DNA of 64,000 nt from Phymatolithon calcareum (taxonomy: Eukaryota > Rhodophyta > Florideophyceae > Hapalidiales). Of the stretch, positions 53,271 to 63,344 are shown piece by piece. The position numbers and the translations under genes are program-made. Location: NCBI GenBank assembly GCA_977006965.1, contig OZ345360.1, positions 1,550,001 to 1,614,000 on the forward strand, in the 5' to 3' direction. The notes under the pieces were generated by a model that made no database searches, was not told the DNA's origin, and was given only the letters and a program-made list of their open reading frames with translations. Numbering within the stretch: position 1 is the first letter of the stretch; every line of letters begins with the position of its first letter.

Positions 53271-55850
53271 TTAGGACGGAATGGAACCGGTTCTTGTCAG
53301 ATGTGGAGGACGTGAAAATCCCAGCAGCTCCTTAAGTCCACAAGTGCCGATATTCGCTGCAGCATTGGCGTCACGGTCGATCTTCTTCACAGTACAAATG
53401 TTGTCCAAGTCCGCTCGGTTGTTGTTGCAACGAAGCACTCTTGAACCTTTGTCTTGTCTCAGCCGGAAGCCGCACGAATGGCAGCACATAGATGTTCTGA
53501 ACTCGTCGGTGAGAAGGACAGGAACCATCAGGGCCAGCGATCGCAAGAGGCGCTTTTGAGGACATGGACCCCGCCGCCCGTGGCCAACCATGACGGCGCC
53601 GAAAAACACAACTCTCCGTTGTGCCCAAAGTTCCGTCTTCCTCTTTCGTTTCATCTTTCCGCGCTCCATCCTTAGCAACTCGAGCTCTTCTCCAAACGCG
53701 ATTCTTCTTGCCATATTGTGCACATTTCTGTGCCGCGCACGAAAACGTGCAAACCTTCGTCGCTGCCTGTCTTCCGACATGAGCTCTGTGATCGATTTGT
53801 CCAGGTTCTGGCACGTCGTGGTTGCAACTGCCCTCGCTTCACCTGGAACACGAAGAGTCACCTTGCTCAGTTGGCATAGCGCCTCCTTATAATCTCCAAC
53901 AACGCGGCTCTTCTCCACCTTTTCCGTGTGCCGTGCCAACGACTCGAAGCGATACTCCTTCGATGAAACGTAGTTACCGGAGTAGTCGGTGGCAGCAAAC
54001 AATCTGCTGTTCTGCAGACGGTTCCTTGTCGGGTCTACCTTGACGCGCGAAGTTGTCACGATGTTCACTTGGCCTGGGTCCACGCCAATGACATGGAACG
54101 GTTCGCTCAAATCGTCGCGGACTGGCGTAGAGTTCCGGAAAAGCCCTCGGCGGTGCTCGGTGAGGGAAAAGGTATCCTGTATACCCTTCCACCTCTCCTG
54201 TACGATCTCAGAGACGCCTGGAGGAAGGAGTGTTGGACATGCAGCTTCCATTTGCTCACAGTCAGATTCGCTCACGGTGTCCAAATTGCTAGGTGTCTCC
54301 ACGATGGTGGCCAGAGTTAGCTTGACTTGAAGTCTATCCGTTGTGATAGAGTTCACAAGCCACGGCACAGGGACCGTCGGGTTCTCCTTGTTCTTTCTGT
54401 ACAGGCTTTCGTTGGCAACCCATGGTGAGCATGCGCACACACCTATGAATTTCTCGAACCGCCGTTTCTGCTTGAGAAGTTTACGACGCTTGCGGTTTCT
54501 CTTCCGGTCCCGCCGAGCGACTCGCGGGTCCTTGGCGCTTACACGGGAGCGTTTCGATACGCGTTCCTTGTTGTGGAAGTCGAATACGCTTGTCCACCAC
54601 GCCGGCGAGTCGGCATCACGCAAAGCGTGGCTGCCGAGAAATTTCCTTGCTAATGTGCGTATGCCGTAGTTGTCGTATTGTACAAACGCACGCTGGAGAG
54701 AAAACACGGGTAGGAGAGTGAACCGTTTCGGCACCGAGTCCATCCCTGGGGATTTGAGAAAATCCCAGAGGGATTTCCGTTCCCTAGACACATTTTTCAG
54801 TAGCGCGTGAACTTCTTTCTCCGTCAATGGCTCGTCTGAGTCGAGCCAGGATGGCAACGGGACTTGCAGAAACAGGTCACGCTGACGTCGAAATGATTTC
54901 TTCTTGTATTAGCTGTTGATCTTTGACGCGACGATCTGAGGCTGAATCATATCAATGGTTCGCCATGTCTCCTCCTTGCGCTCTACCAATTCCTTGTCCT
55001 TCTTCCGACAGTAGGACAATACTTGGAGGAGAGCTTCTGGCGACGGCTTTCCTGGACAGTCACGAAGGGGTTCGTAGACTTGACGATACGCGTCCACTAG
55101 GGACTCAAGTGCCGGTCGCCAAGCGTGCAGGTTATATTCATCACAGCATGATGAAATAACGGAGCTTGCTTGTGCTCTTGTAGGGGAGTAGCATGCCTTG
55201 ATGACGGACGCTGCGGTCTTCTTCACGTTTTGCACGCCTCCATCGTCGGGGGAGAGTGAGACAACTTGATCCACAGCGCATAAAAAATGCTGTGTGGTTT
55301 TTTGCTCAAAATTCTCCGTAACGTGCCGTTTCAACAACTTGATGAAGCTCCGACATATCGTGTCCCTTCCCCTGGCGGGAAAAGACTTGAGTAAGGCCAA
55401 CGTTTCTTCTGATACATTTGCATTATTTTGTTCAATGTATGTGTCAACCCACGTTCGAATGTGCACGTGTGACGGATCTTCTAATCTTCTCGGTTTCTTC
55501 TTGTTCGCCTTTCGGAGTTTCTTACCGGAAAGCAGAGTAAAAAGGTTGTTCACAAAACTTTCTTGGAAAATAAGGCTCCTTGCTGCGGCGTTGTCCTGTT
55601 CGTCGGCTAGAACGTTCAAGAATACGGAGACTAGATGCGTTAAAACCCCAAGGGCTTTAGCGTCTTGGTTTATCTTTTTGACGAGACCGATTGTCTTTGT
55701 CGGGCTTATACCGTCTCGAAGCGAAGCATTCAGCGAGCTTGTGATTGTACGCAATCGAATGAGGGAGCTTGAAAAAGAGCGTACGTTTGCGAAGTCGTTG
55801 AGCTCCTTCGTCATTCGTTTGCCGACGCCGTCTCCTTCGTCTTCCTCCAT
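53271..55850 (-). pseudogene. Fanzor (eukaryotic TnpB-like RNA-guided nuclease), one in-frame stop
   Basis: The ATG is at 55850 and the frame is 860 codons long. It is interrupted once by TAA at 54909-54911, between SKINS and YKKKSFRRQRD, and then stays open in the same frame to 53271. The N-terminal 313 residues are helical and basic in parts. The C-terminal half is diagnostic. VIGVDPGQVNIVTTSRV holds RuvC-I Asp (residue 591 of the whole frame). LTDEFRTSMCCHSCG holds the relocated Glu typical of Fanzor and the first CxxC. DRDANAAANIG is RuvC-III. The second zinc pair is irregular: RCNNN lacks its partner Cys, with the next Cys 11 residues on. Fanzors cut DNA guided by a transposon-encoded RNA. 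This copy would give a truncated product unless the stop is bypassed. Confidence 0.9.
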
Positions 55851-57589
55851 GATGGAGAGCTGGACAACATTGGTAGTGGAGTGGAGTACCTGGAGGGTTC
55901 CATTTGTACCACGTGTGGTGAAAAAGAGGGGATGACTCGGCGGTTCTATTTTCGAAACGAAAGGGCCCGATGTGCATCCGCCGTGGCTGGAATCATCGAC
56001 AAGCGCATCGAATGCGGCACAACGACACGATGCACCGCCATGGTATTGGGCAACACGTGTGACGAAGCGAAAATCGCGCGACGAGCGGCGAAACGAAAAT
56101 GACCGGTCTGCTGTCCACTAGTTGGGCGGCTGAGAAGAGTGCAGTACATTGAGGATCGGATCCGCACAGGGAGCAGCCAGAGATTGATCAACAAAGCTGG
56201 TCACAAAGAGAGCAACGGAAATCCACCACAACGGCTTTTTGGGAACAATGGAAGGGCTGGCCTGGGTTTCACGAAGCTCGTGAAACGCAATCTGTTTAAC
56301 TTCTTACATGTATTCATGACTCAGCTTGAACCTCAAAGAAGAATAAAATGCTGAGCCCAAAAGCAATTTTGAAACTTTGCGCTTCCTGACCAGGAATATC
56401 TGCTTGACACTGCAAGACATAGACTGACAGGCGCAATACTCTTGTGTTACAGAACCTTCGGTATTGCCCCTGTAGGATTCCTTGCTCGTTAATGGGGCAC
56501 CCAGCGGAGCTCGAGCTTCCTCGCGACATCGAGATCATTAGTTACATGGGCCGTCAGGAGAGTATCATGACGTAGAGCAAAACCCCTTGGGAATTTCATG
56601 GACTCTTCAGCCGGAGAGACAACAGTCCTGCTTATCGACTATCTCTTGTCATACCAAACGTGTCACGAAACTGCACAAGAGGTCTAGACCTAGATATTTC
56701 TAGCTCAAGTTTCAGGGCTCTCGTAAGTGGTCAACAACTCTCTTTGCCGTCCAAATCTTAATCTGATCCATCCTGTTCGACTATTTTTATCGATGCCTCT
56801 GCACACAAGCTACTCAAAGACGGTATTGAATAATATAAGAACCTCGGCGTTGAAATACCAGGCTATAATTTGATAATAATGGCAGCTAATTGAAGAAAAT
56901 TAGTCAGACCAAGAGCTCATGCCGTTAAATCGTTAGACGTAATACAAAACTTGCGATTCAGCCGTTTGAGTCTATTTTTGAAAAAGGAGCTCCCGTTCAA
57001 AAGGTACGACCTATAATATATACCTGTTGGAGCAGATACTGCCTTTCTGCTGTAGCTTCTCTTCAGAACGTTCATCTTGCACCAAACAGTGAGCCAGTGG
57101 TGTTCACGGATCGAAAACTGGCCGGATTCCAGAGAAAAGTACAGCAGATAGCTGTAGTTTATTGTTTTAAAGACGATGGGGCTTTTAATCGTGTTTCGAG
57201 CGACAGGCGGAGAAAGAGTACTTTCTTGCGTGTTTGGCCATCTTCCAGAACGCGCAGCCTTAGAGAAAGGGTGATACCATGTTGCAGCTGAGGATTCGGA
57301 GGCCAGGATCTATCCTGAGTTCGGCGTCTTTCTTTTTGCCTTAATTGCAGAAGGCATTAAAAATGCAACTAAAATTCCCATACTGCAGGGGTGGATCAAG
57401 TATGGATCTCAAGTCTTGCTTTTTATTCCATGTCAGTGCAGAAACATTTGGTGCAGAAAAGAAGCTTGCCCAGTGTTTTTCAATCGTCCTGCATTTTCCT
57501 CACTGGTCAGCTGGTATCTTTAAAAGTTGTTCTCAACATTCTCCATGAGTCTAGGCACTGTAGATCCAAATTTGTCTTCTAGAAGACTA
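55851..57589. other. Unassigned part of the Fanzor-bearing block
   Basis: A plus-strand frame at about 55838-56101 contains CTTCGEKEG, but it overlaps the Fanzor start in antisense and has no family match. Broken plus-strand text near 56780-57000 (IFIDASAHKLLKDGIE and KSLDVIQNLRFSRLSLFL) recalls LINE tails but is too decayed to assign. No further gene is supported. Confidence 0.3.
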
Positions 57590-57690
57590 GTTTTCAATTG
57601 AGGAAACCTCCTGAATGCCCACTTCACTGCCAATTGACGATGTCTTATTTTCAGAAGCCTTAGATCGTCCAAATAAACTTGGATATCGAG
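57590..57690 (-). mobile_element. Ancient LINE remnant
   Basis: The minus strand encodes DDLRLLKIRHRQLAVKWAF then RRFPQLKTS, corresponding to the LRFTKVRHRQLAIKYASGRF then PQVSTT block of LINE-D. It is more diverged than the other copies, so this is an old insertion or a further family. Confidence 0.6.
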
Positions 57691-57968
57691 GTACGAAGAA
57701 TATGTTTCGTTTCGAAAGGAGAAGATAAATGGTTTCCAACCCGATGCCTAAGTAGCGTGTACGAGTACCTCTCATGTTGCTTTCTTTTGCCTCCTTCATG
57801 TAGACACGCAATGATGCACGAGCGTAAGGAGGGACACTTACACTCTCAGGGATAACATACCGACCAATTGGGATTATTAGAGTAGTGTCAGTTAGTGCTC
57901 CCCCTCTTTTTACAGGGCGTGCATTTCTCACCCCTGCTCTACTTAAGCGGCGATCCTAATAGTGTCTT
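57691..57968. other. Unassigned, right end of the Fanzor-bearing block
   Basis: Minus-strand frame 57587-57931 is open for 114 codons but overlaps the LINE remnant in another frame and shows no motif. The last bases before the BCS1 junction read CTAATAGTGTCTT. Confidence 0.3.
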
Positions 57969-58687
57969 AGGACGTGTTTGTTGCTCATGTCACTCGTGGT
58001 GACCCGATTGAGATACTTAGTCGTCCAACACTATTCCGCCAGCTGGTTCTCTTTGCCGTATCGTCACAGACTCTCGAAAATGTTTTAGTGAACGCTGTGG
58101 ACTGGAAAAGACAAGAAGATGAGAAGAACCGAGTGCCCAAAAAGAACAAGTATATTTTATTCACTCTGCGTGTTCTTCCAGGTTTCATGAAGTGGCATAG
58201 TCATGGACAGAAGGATTCTCGACCACTATGCAATATTTTTCTAAAGGAAGGGCTACAGAATGCTATTCTAGCGGATGTTGAGAGTTTTATGAATGCCAAC
58301 ACTAAAGAATGGTACATAAATCATGGTCTACCGTACCGCCGTACCCACTTGTTCTATAGGCCGCCGGGAGTTGGCAAGACGTCGTTAATTCGTGGCATTG
58401 CTGGTGAACTCAAGCTTACAACGTGCTTCCTTTCACTTGTTTCAAATGGAAATGAACAGTTACAGAGCGCCTTCGACCAGGCCCCAAAGAGGTCGATAGT
58501 AGTTCTTGAGGTGAGTTTCACTGGGCACATCACAAATACAGAGCACATCGTCCTTATTGAGAGAACTCTAACCATCTCGGGCCGCATTTTCTGTTTGTGC
58601 ATCGTCTACAGGATTTTGATTCATTGCTTGACAAGGAGCGCGAAACAAAGACGAAATCTATCGTTACGTTCTCAGGGATGCTAAATG

Positions 58688-59689
58688 GGGATATATGTTG
58701 ATTTATTTTAAAAGCTCCCAAAGCCTCAAATTGAGTAACAGGGCAGCTTCTCGCTGTTTTTGATACTCATCTCTCTACTCTCCTTCTAATATCTCCTTAA
58801 TTCGAATTTCTCTCCCTGTGAGGGCCCGAGTAAGTCTTTTGCATTCATATTCCGTTTCTTGGTCCATCTTCATAGACCGCAGTATACGTTGCAACACGAT
58901 AAGCTTCACCACAGCACCAGTCCCAAAGTATTTCGCCAGAATGGATTTTCTCCACAAAGGAACTCTGTTGAAAATGACTCTCAGGCATCTCAACCTCGCA
59001 GTTCTGTCCCTTATATATAGCACTCCTGGTAGGTCGTTCGGTAGGCCGATCGGTATTTTAACTGTCCGACCCAACGACCAGACTTTGACTGCTGCTTGTA
59101 GGCGTCGCTTTTTTGACACCATACCTTCTTCCGCTTGTTTCAGAGCTTCTTTAAGGTGTTCCTCTTCCCCGAGATACCCAATGTCCTTTGATACGTCTTC
59201 CAGATCTTCTTCTTTTCTCTGGTATTCTTCTGAAAGCTCCAAGAATTTCCCCCGTCTTACCAAGCTTACGGCAAACCTTTCAGCCTGGTGCATTCTCCTC
59301 ATCTGTGGGCTGACGAGACGGCAGAGCACTCGCATTCTCTTCCTTCGATACTCGGCATATTTTCCGAAAACGTATCTGTAGAAAAGACCTTCTGCTGCTT
59401 CAATTGCCGATAGTAGTCGTTTCGTGATCGGTGTCAGGTGAATGGCATACTCCCATTTGGGGAGAATCAACGACTTGAAAATCCCGATGCAAGTGGTTGG
59501 TTGGAGCCCTCTGACGTTCAAGCCAATTTGGCGGAGTTTGTGTATGCATCCCATCGCATTCCGAACTCTTGAGATTGCTGTATTGTCGGTGACTCCGTTG
59601 TTCTTCATACTGATCCCGAGGTGGGACAGTCTCCAGGCTTGGTGCAGCTCTTTTCCTGCAAGGAAGAATTTCTTCTTTGGGAGTCCTTT
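58688..59689 (-). mobile_element. LINE-C insertion in BCS1-like gene 2
   Basis: This is a 1002-bp 5'-truncated LINE-C. The perfect 12-bp TSD GGATGCTAAATG is at 58676-58687 and 59690-59701, and excision restores SGMLNALDG. The element's frame is open for about 305 codons from its 5' edge to the stop at 58775: KELHQAWRLSHLGISMKNNG, IFKSLILPKWEYAIHLTPIT, LCRLVSPQMRRMHQAERF, EYECKRLTRALTGREIRI. The 3' UTR ends CAACATATATCCC at the TSD with no poly(A). This is the best-preserved LINE-C tail in the window and lies antisense to the host gene. Confidence 0.93.
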
Positions 59690-60481
59690 GGATGCTAAAT
59701 GCTTTGGATGGCTTAGTATCAGCTGATGGTGTTCTAACCAATATGACAACAAATCATATTGACCGTCTTGATACGGCATTGATCCGAGCTGGACGAGTGG
59801 ATCGGCGTTTTGAATTCGGGACACCAGAGCTTGAACAGGTCGAAAGTCTTTTCAAAAGCTACTATCCTGATTCTGGAGAGGGACTGTCGAAGCAGTTTGC
59901 AGATGTTGTGTTCCAGCGCCCTGAGAAGGATGCGCGGTCGATTGCCACGCTTCAACAGCACTTCGTGTACACTCGCGGAAAGAGTGCGTAAGATAGCCTT
60001 CAGATCCTGGCAGAATTCTTCAAAGAGTTCTATCCTAACATCGGTGATGATTCTACGTGAAACATTTACACTTGATGATTCCGCCTTGCCTTTGCTCTGT
60101 CCCTGCTACTGATGAATATAATATAATGGAGATTATTTAGATAATGATTGTGTACAGAAATACGCAAGGTGTTTCTCATTTGCGTTGTCTAGTGATGGGG
60201 AATGTGTTCCTTGTCTTGTTTAAAAAAAGGTTAGTATCTGTTTGGGAATGAACGCATTCGATCCTTTACTTTTGCGTCGCCCAACTCCGAAGCCAGAAAA
60301 ACGTGTTATGCCTCTCATTATTGGAACGACAAATAACCATCCGAAGGGCATGCCGCCCAGTGACAAGATCGTGGGCGGAGCGAAAGCCTAGAAAGACATC
60401 ACTAAGAGAATGGTTCGAGTCCAGGCTTGTAACCAAATTCATTGCACGCATTGCAATCCGTATTTCAGTGACGTGGACCCG

Positions 60482-60745
60482 ACATCAGCTGAGAACTAGG
60501 TGCGTGCCACGCCATTACTGATGAGTACGTTCGTCTATCGTGCTGCCGCAATTAAAGGCCATTTGGTACGTACAAGTGGTACATCAGCTGAAAACTAGGT
60601 GCGTACAACGCCATTACTGGACATTCTTTGATGAGTATGTTCGTCCGGCGATCAGCCGCAATTAAAGGTCCCCCGCTACGTACCACTGTTACATCAGATG
60701 AAAAGTAGATGCCATTCTGTGATGAGTACGCTCGTCTCACTGTAA
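60482..60745 (+). repeat. Tandem repeat, units of about 100-110 bp
   Basis: Three units start ACATCAG at 60482, 60581 and 60691. Units 1 and 2 share CTAGGTGCGT, ACGCCATTACTG, GATGAGTACGTTCGTC-type and CCGCAATTAAAGG segments; unit 3 is partial. The interval 60061-60481 before it has nothing recognised. Confidence 0.75.
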
Positions 60746-60868
60746 CACTAACGTCGCCCATTACCGAAGCCGTTAGGTACAAAAAGATTTCATGATGTTC
60801 GATTGTCTGTTCCATGTCATCGCATCTCCAACAACCTCACGACTATATAACAACCATCACCGAAGGAC

Positions 60869-62006
60869 GTGGTCGTCGCCCTGCTTTCCTTTGTGGCCAA
60901 AGAGACACGCACATCCATCATATCGGGTGAGCGACACGAGAAACACTATCTCCAGTACCGTTGCCCGAAGCCGTCATGTCCGACTTCTATAGTTTCATTT
61001 GTCGACAAGACTGGCTTCAACAACCCGTATACCCACCTCAAACATTGCTACGCCAAAGGCAAAACTTCTGATCAACAGGAATCGGTGCTCAATCGAATAT
61101 ATTAGGATGCGCTATCCGCTTCCATGGGAGAAAGGCGGTAGCCTCAAGTTCCATTTTCACAAACGGGCGCTGTCTGAGTACGACAGAGCGGTGTGGCGAT
61201 ATCTGCGCTTGATCGTCATGAAGAACCTTCCTTTGTACTACGTGGAAGATGAGGACATACGCCAATTTTCCCGGTTCTCAGTCCCTCTGTGCCGGGCTAC
61301 GCTCATTGGAATCATCTTTCAGCTCGTTGGGCTTGTTCAGAAACGCATTGCATGCGAGTTGAGAGGCACAATCGGAGCGCTGTTGCATGACGGACGGTCC
61401 TGTGGCAGTTTGCACTATGTTGGAGCAATTGCTTCATACTGTTCGACTACTACAATTCGCGTCCGTTTAGGCGTTTCCGTCCAGCACACTCCACGTCTTG
61501 TCTTGCTGGGTCTCTCTCCATTGGGCAAGGTAGATGATGACTCATCGACCGTTGAAGCGACACGACTTAACGCCGAGGTGCACCTGCACTGCTTCTGCAA
61601 CATTTTGCTGTTTTACGATCGCACTCTGGATAACTGCTGTGTTTTCTTCGTGGCTGATAACACGGCGACCAATCGACGAATTGCACGTTTGAGTGGCATT
61701 CCTCATGTCAGCCATAAGCTGAACCTGGAAGTCAACCGAATGGTCGAAAATCACGCCGATCTGTGGGACACTATCAATTCTGTGCACAACTCGATGAAGG
61801 CTGCAACGCAGCTGAAGAACGCAGCTATCCTCCTTGGATTGCAATATGGATTGCTGCGGAATCTTGGATTGCAGTATGTATTGCTGCGGAATCTGAGATG
61901 CAATCCGTATTGCAGATTCACTTTTAGCTCCAATCCGTTGCAAGAGTATTGTTTGCAAGCCTGGCTATCTATGAATGGGACTGGTGTCATCGCTGATACG
62001 GTTTGA
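60869..62006 (+). pseudogene. hAT-like transposase, decayed
   Basis: Two frames join to one protein. The first (to about 61105) holds a BED-like zinc finger: YRCPKPSCPTSIVSFVDKTG then H...HCYAKG. The second, after a shift near 61080-61105, holds LVLLGLSPLGKVDDDSSTVE, H...FCNILLFYDRTLDNCCVFFV, ADNTATNRRIARLSGIPHV and SHKLNLEVNRMVENHADLW. That order, with DN(x)TN, H and LN, is typical of hAT transposases such as those of oomycetes. The C-terminal dimerisation region is missing; after LKNAAILLGLQYG a 30-bp tandem repeat replaces it. It is not functional. Confidence 0.75.
61834..61920 (+). repeat. 30-bp tandem repeat inside the hAT remnant
   Basis: Units TTGGATTGCAATATGGATTG... start at 61834 and 61864, differing at two of 30 positions, with a degraded third unit from 61894. 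The unit itself contains ATTGC-rich half repeats. Confidence 0.85.
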
Positions 62007-62260
62007 TGGCAAGCAATCAGAGCCCACTAAAGAAAGTTGCACAGGCCACAGTGGTTTACAAGGACCAGAAATGGTGTGAAAATTGGATCGGGTGGTCGGG
62101 GAGAACCGGGAAGAGGGAAACGTGCGCTACTTCAGCAGAAAATAAGATGACTGGAATTTGTAATGGAGACTCTGCTGGTCCTCTCATGATCAAATCCGGC
62201 AAGAAAATTCGACAAATTGAAGTAGGAAGCAGCTGGAATGGAATTGAAGTTTGTTTTTAA
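62006..62260 (+). pseudogene. Trypsin-like serine protease, C-terminal fragment
   Basis: The 84-codon frame from the ATG at 62006 resembles the last third of S1-family proteases. It has KWCENWIG, then CATSAENKMTGICNGDSAGP, where ICNGDSxGPL is the active-site serine motif with the usual second Gly changed to Ala, then VGSSWNGIEVCF. The His and Asp of the triad would lie upstream and are absent. The ATG overlaps the hAT remnant's TGA by one base, by chance or by insertion of one sequence into the other. It is a fragment and not an active enzyme. Family assignment rests on the GDS motif and flanking Cys spacing. Confidence 0.55.
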
Positions 62261-63099
62261 AGATAGGTCCTAGATAGGTCTATCGACCATCGCCCTTCGT
62301 CGCGATTCCTTCGAATATGTTTGTTTTTCTGTCATTTTGAGGTCGAATTCACTTGAATTATCTTAAAACGGGGATTTTCCACTTGAGCTGGTGCGTGCTC
62401 CGTCGGCCTTCCAATCTCGGAACTAGTATCCTGCTCGATTCGAACACGTAACATCTGAAGAACAAAATGCTTTTATGCGCTCTGGGTCACGCGCATACAT
62501 TGCGTGGCCCTGATCGCGGAGTTGCGCTAGTACGGCAATTGTACAACACTGGCGTTTCTTTTTGCGGTAACGGAGACTAGCCGGAACTGGTGTGTGACTT
62601 GAAAAGAGACACTCGCTTTATTAGTACTACCCAGGGGCACTAGCTAGTGGGAAAAACTAAGGCCTCATACTATTTAGTTTGCGCCGATTGATTGCAGTAA
62701 ACGCATCGATGACGTCATCGCCACTTGCGCAGGTGCACGCGACTGCCCGTCTTCTGCTGCAATTTCCGGAATTATGGAATCAAGCCTAGTGAAGAGCTCG
62801 ATGCAGCGGCTGGATGTGCCTGTTGGTACGACAAGGAATGAATGGAACCCGGGCGCACTCTCGCTATATAGGAAAAAGCAAATCCGGCAAGTTGAATGTG
62901 TCCCAATCTTAAATGGAAGAACACGAGACAATGTAGAATAGGCTGCGACCTACTAGGCCGCAGCGCGATAGTATCGCAGCCTAGTTCAGAGGTCTCTCGT
63001 GTTGTGAAGTGCAGTGCACATCCGCGACACGAATGTGTGAAAATGGGTTAAATCTATGAGACCAGAACAGTTACTTCTGCGGGACAACACGCGCTTCGC
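62261..63099. other. Unassigned, one hairpin
   Basis: No gene is recognised. An imperfect hairpin with CTAGGC and GCCTAG ends and a CGATA/TATCG core lies at 62953-62984. Confidence 0.3.
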
Positions 63100-63111
63100 A
63101 CAATGAGGGGG

Positions 63112-63332
63112 AGTATGAACTGGACCCGGAGAAATGTTAAGAACGAAAAAAGCACCAGACTCCATACTACTCTACAGTGTCACCATAATTGACAATATGA
63201 AGAACGACGAGTCCGTGTATTAGGGACCAGGCGATATACTAGAATGAACAATTTATGAAAAGCTGTCCTGTGCAGTCTTAGGAGTGTGTAAATGAGGGCT
63301 TTCAAATAAGCAGCTAAACAGTTGCAAAAAAA
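63112..63332 (+). mobile_element. LINE-D 3' end insertion
   Basis: This 221-bp 5'-truncated copy of the LINE-D terminus has the last codons (TLYSVTIIDNMKNDESVY in broken frame), then TAG, the 3' UTR with GCTTTCAAATAAGCAGCTAAAC and an A8 tail. The TSD is ACAATGAGGGGG at 63100-63111 and ACAATGAGAGGG at 63333-63344, 11 of 12. Confidence 0.85.
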
Positions 63333-63344
63333 ACAATGAGAGGG

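Larger units (their letters stand above)
53152..57968 (-). mobile_element. Fanzor-bearing insertion in BCS1-like gene 2
   Basis: The BCS1 protein breaks at DVF on the left and resumes at DVF on the right, and both junctions carry AGGACGTGTT (53142-53151 and 57969-57978). The uninterrupted paralogue has this sequence once (complement of 23839-23848). The direct repeat may be a 10-bp TSD. The 4817-bp block contains the Fanzor gene (minus), a hairpin-rich 3' end and, at 57590-57690, a LINE remnant. The ends have no visible inverted repeats. The block may be one transposon or several nested ones. Part of the shared bases could reflect coding conservation rather than duplication. Confidence 0.6.
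52803..60060 (+). pseudogene. BCS1-like AAA ATPase, gene 2, multiply disrupted
   Basis: This is a paralogue of the gene at 22.6-24.2 kb. The N-terminal piece 52803-53151 (MSHSSAVKLNDV...SVDATQ-like to DGEDVF) has a 1-nt frameshift near 53045. After the Fanzor-bearing block it resumes at 57969 as DVFVAHVTRGDPIEIL. It includes YRRTHLFYRPPGVGKTS, where Walker A is kept but the usual HG/YG before PPG is YR. A phase-0 intron lies at 58511-58611, at the same site as in gene 1. After KSIVTFSGMLN a LINE-C interrupts, then ALDGLVSADGV and HIDRLDTALIRAGRVD follow. A TAA at 59989-59991 replaces a Glu codon of gene 1; the old frame reaches TGA at 60060. It cannot make a full protein. Confidence 0.88.

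Noticed and set aside
53271-54857. Bacterial TnpB contamination
   Set aside because: The Glu in DEFRTS before the zinc ribbon, the long N-terminal half and the position inside an intron-bearing eukaryotic gene point to Fanzor.
55838-56101. Small plus-strand gene with CTTCGEKEG and further Cys residues
   Set aside because: It is antisense to the Fanzor start, lacks an ATG near its beginning and matches no zinc-finger spacing I know.
32495-59991. Three in-frame TAA codons (LINE-D ORF2, Fanzor, BCS1 gene 2) as a sign of a reassigned stop codon
   Set aside because: The 1087-aa gene, the 612-aa CACTA gene and LINE-A all end naturally at TAA, and the BCS1 TAA replaces Glu. Separate nonsense mutations in decaying elements explain the data.
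60482-61920. CRISPR-like array from the tandem repeats
   Set aside because: Repeats are contiguous without unique spacers, diverged, and the genome is eukaryotic.
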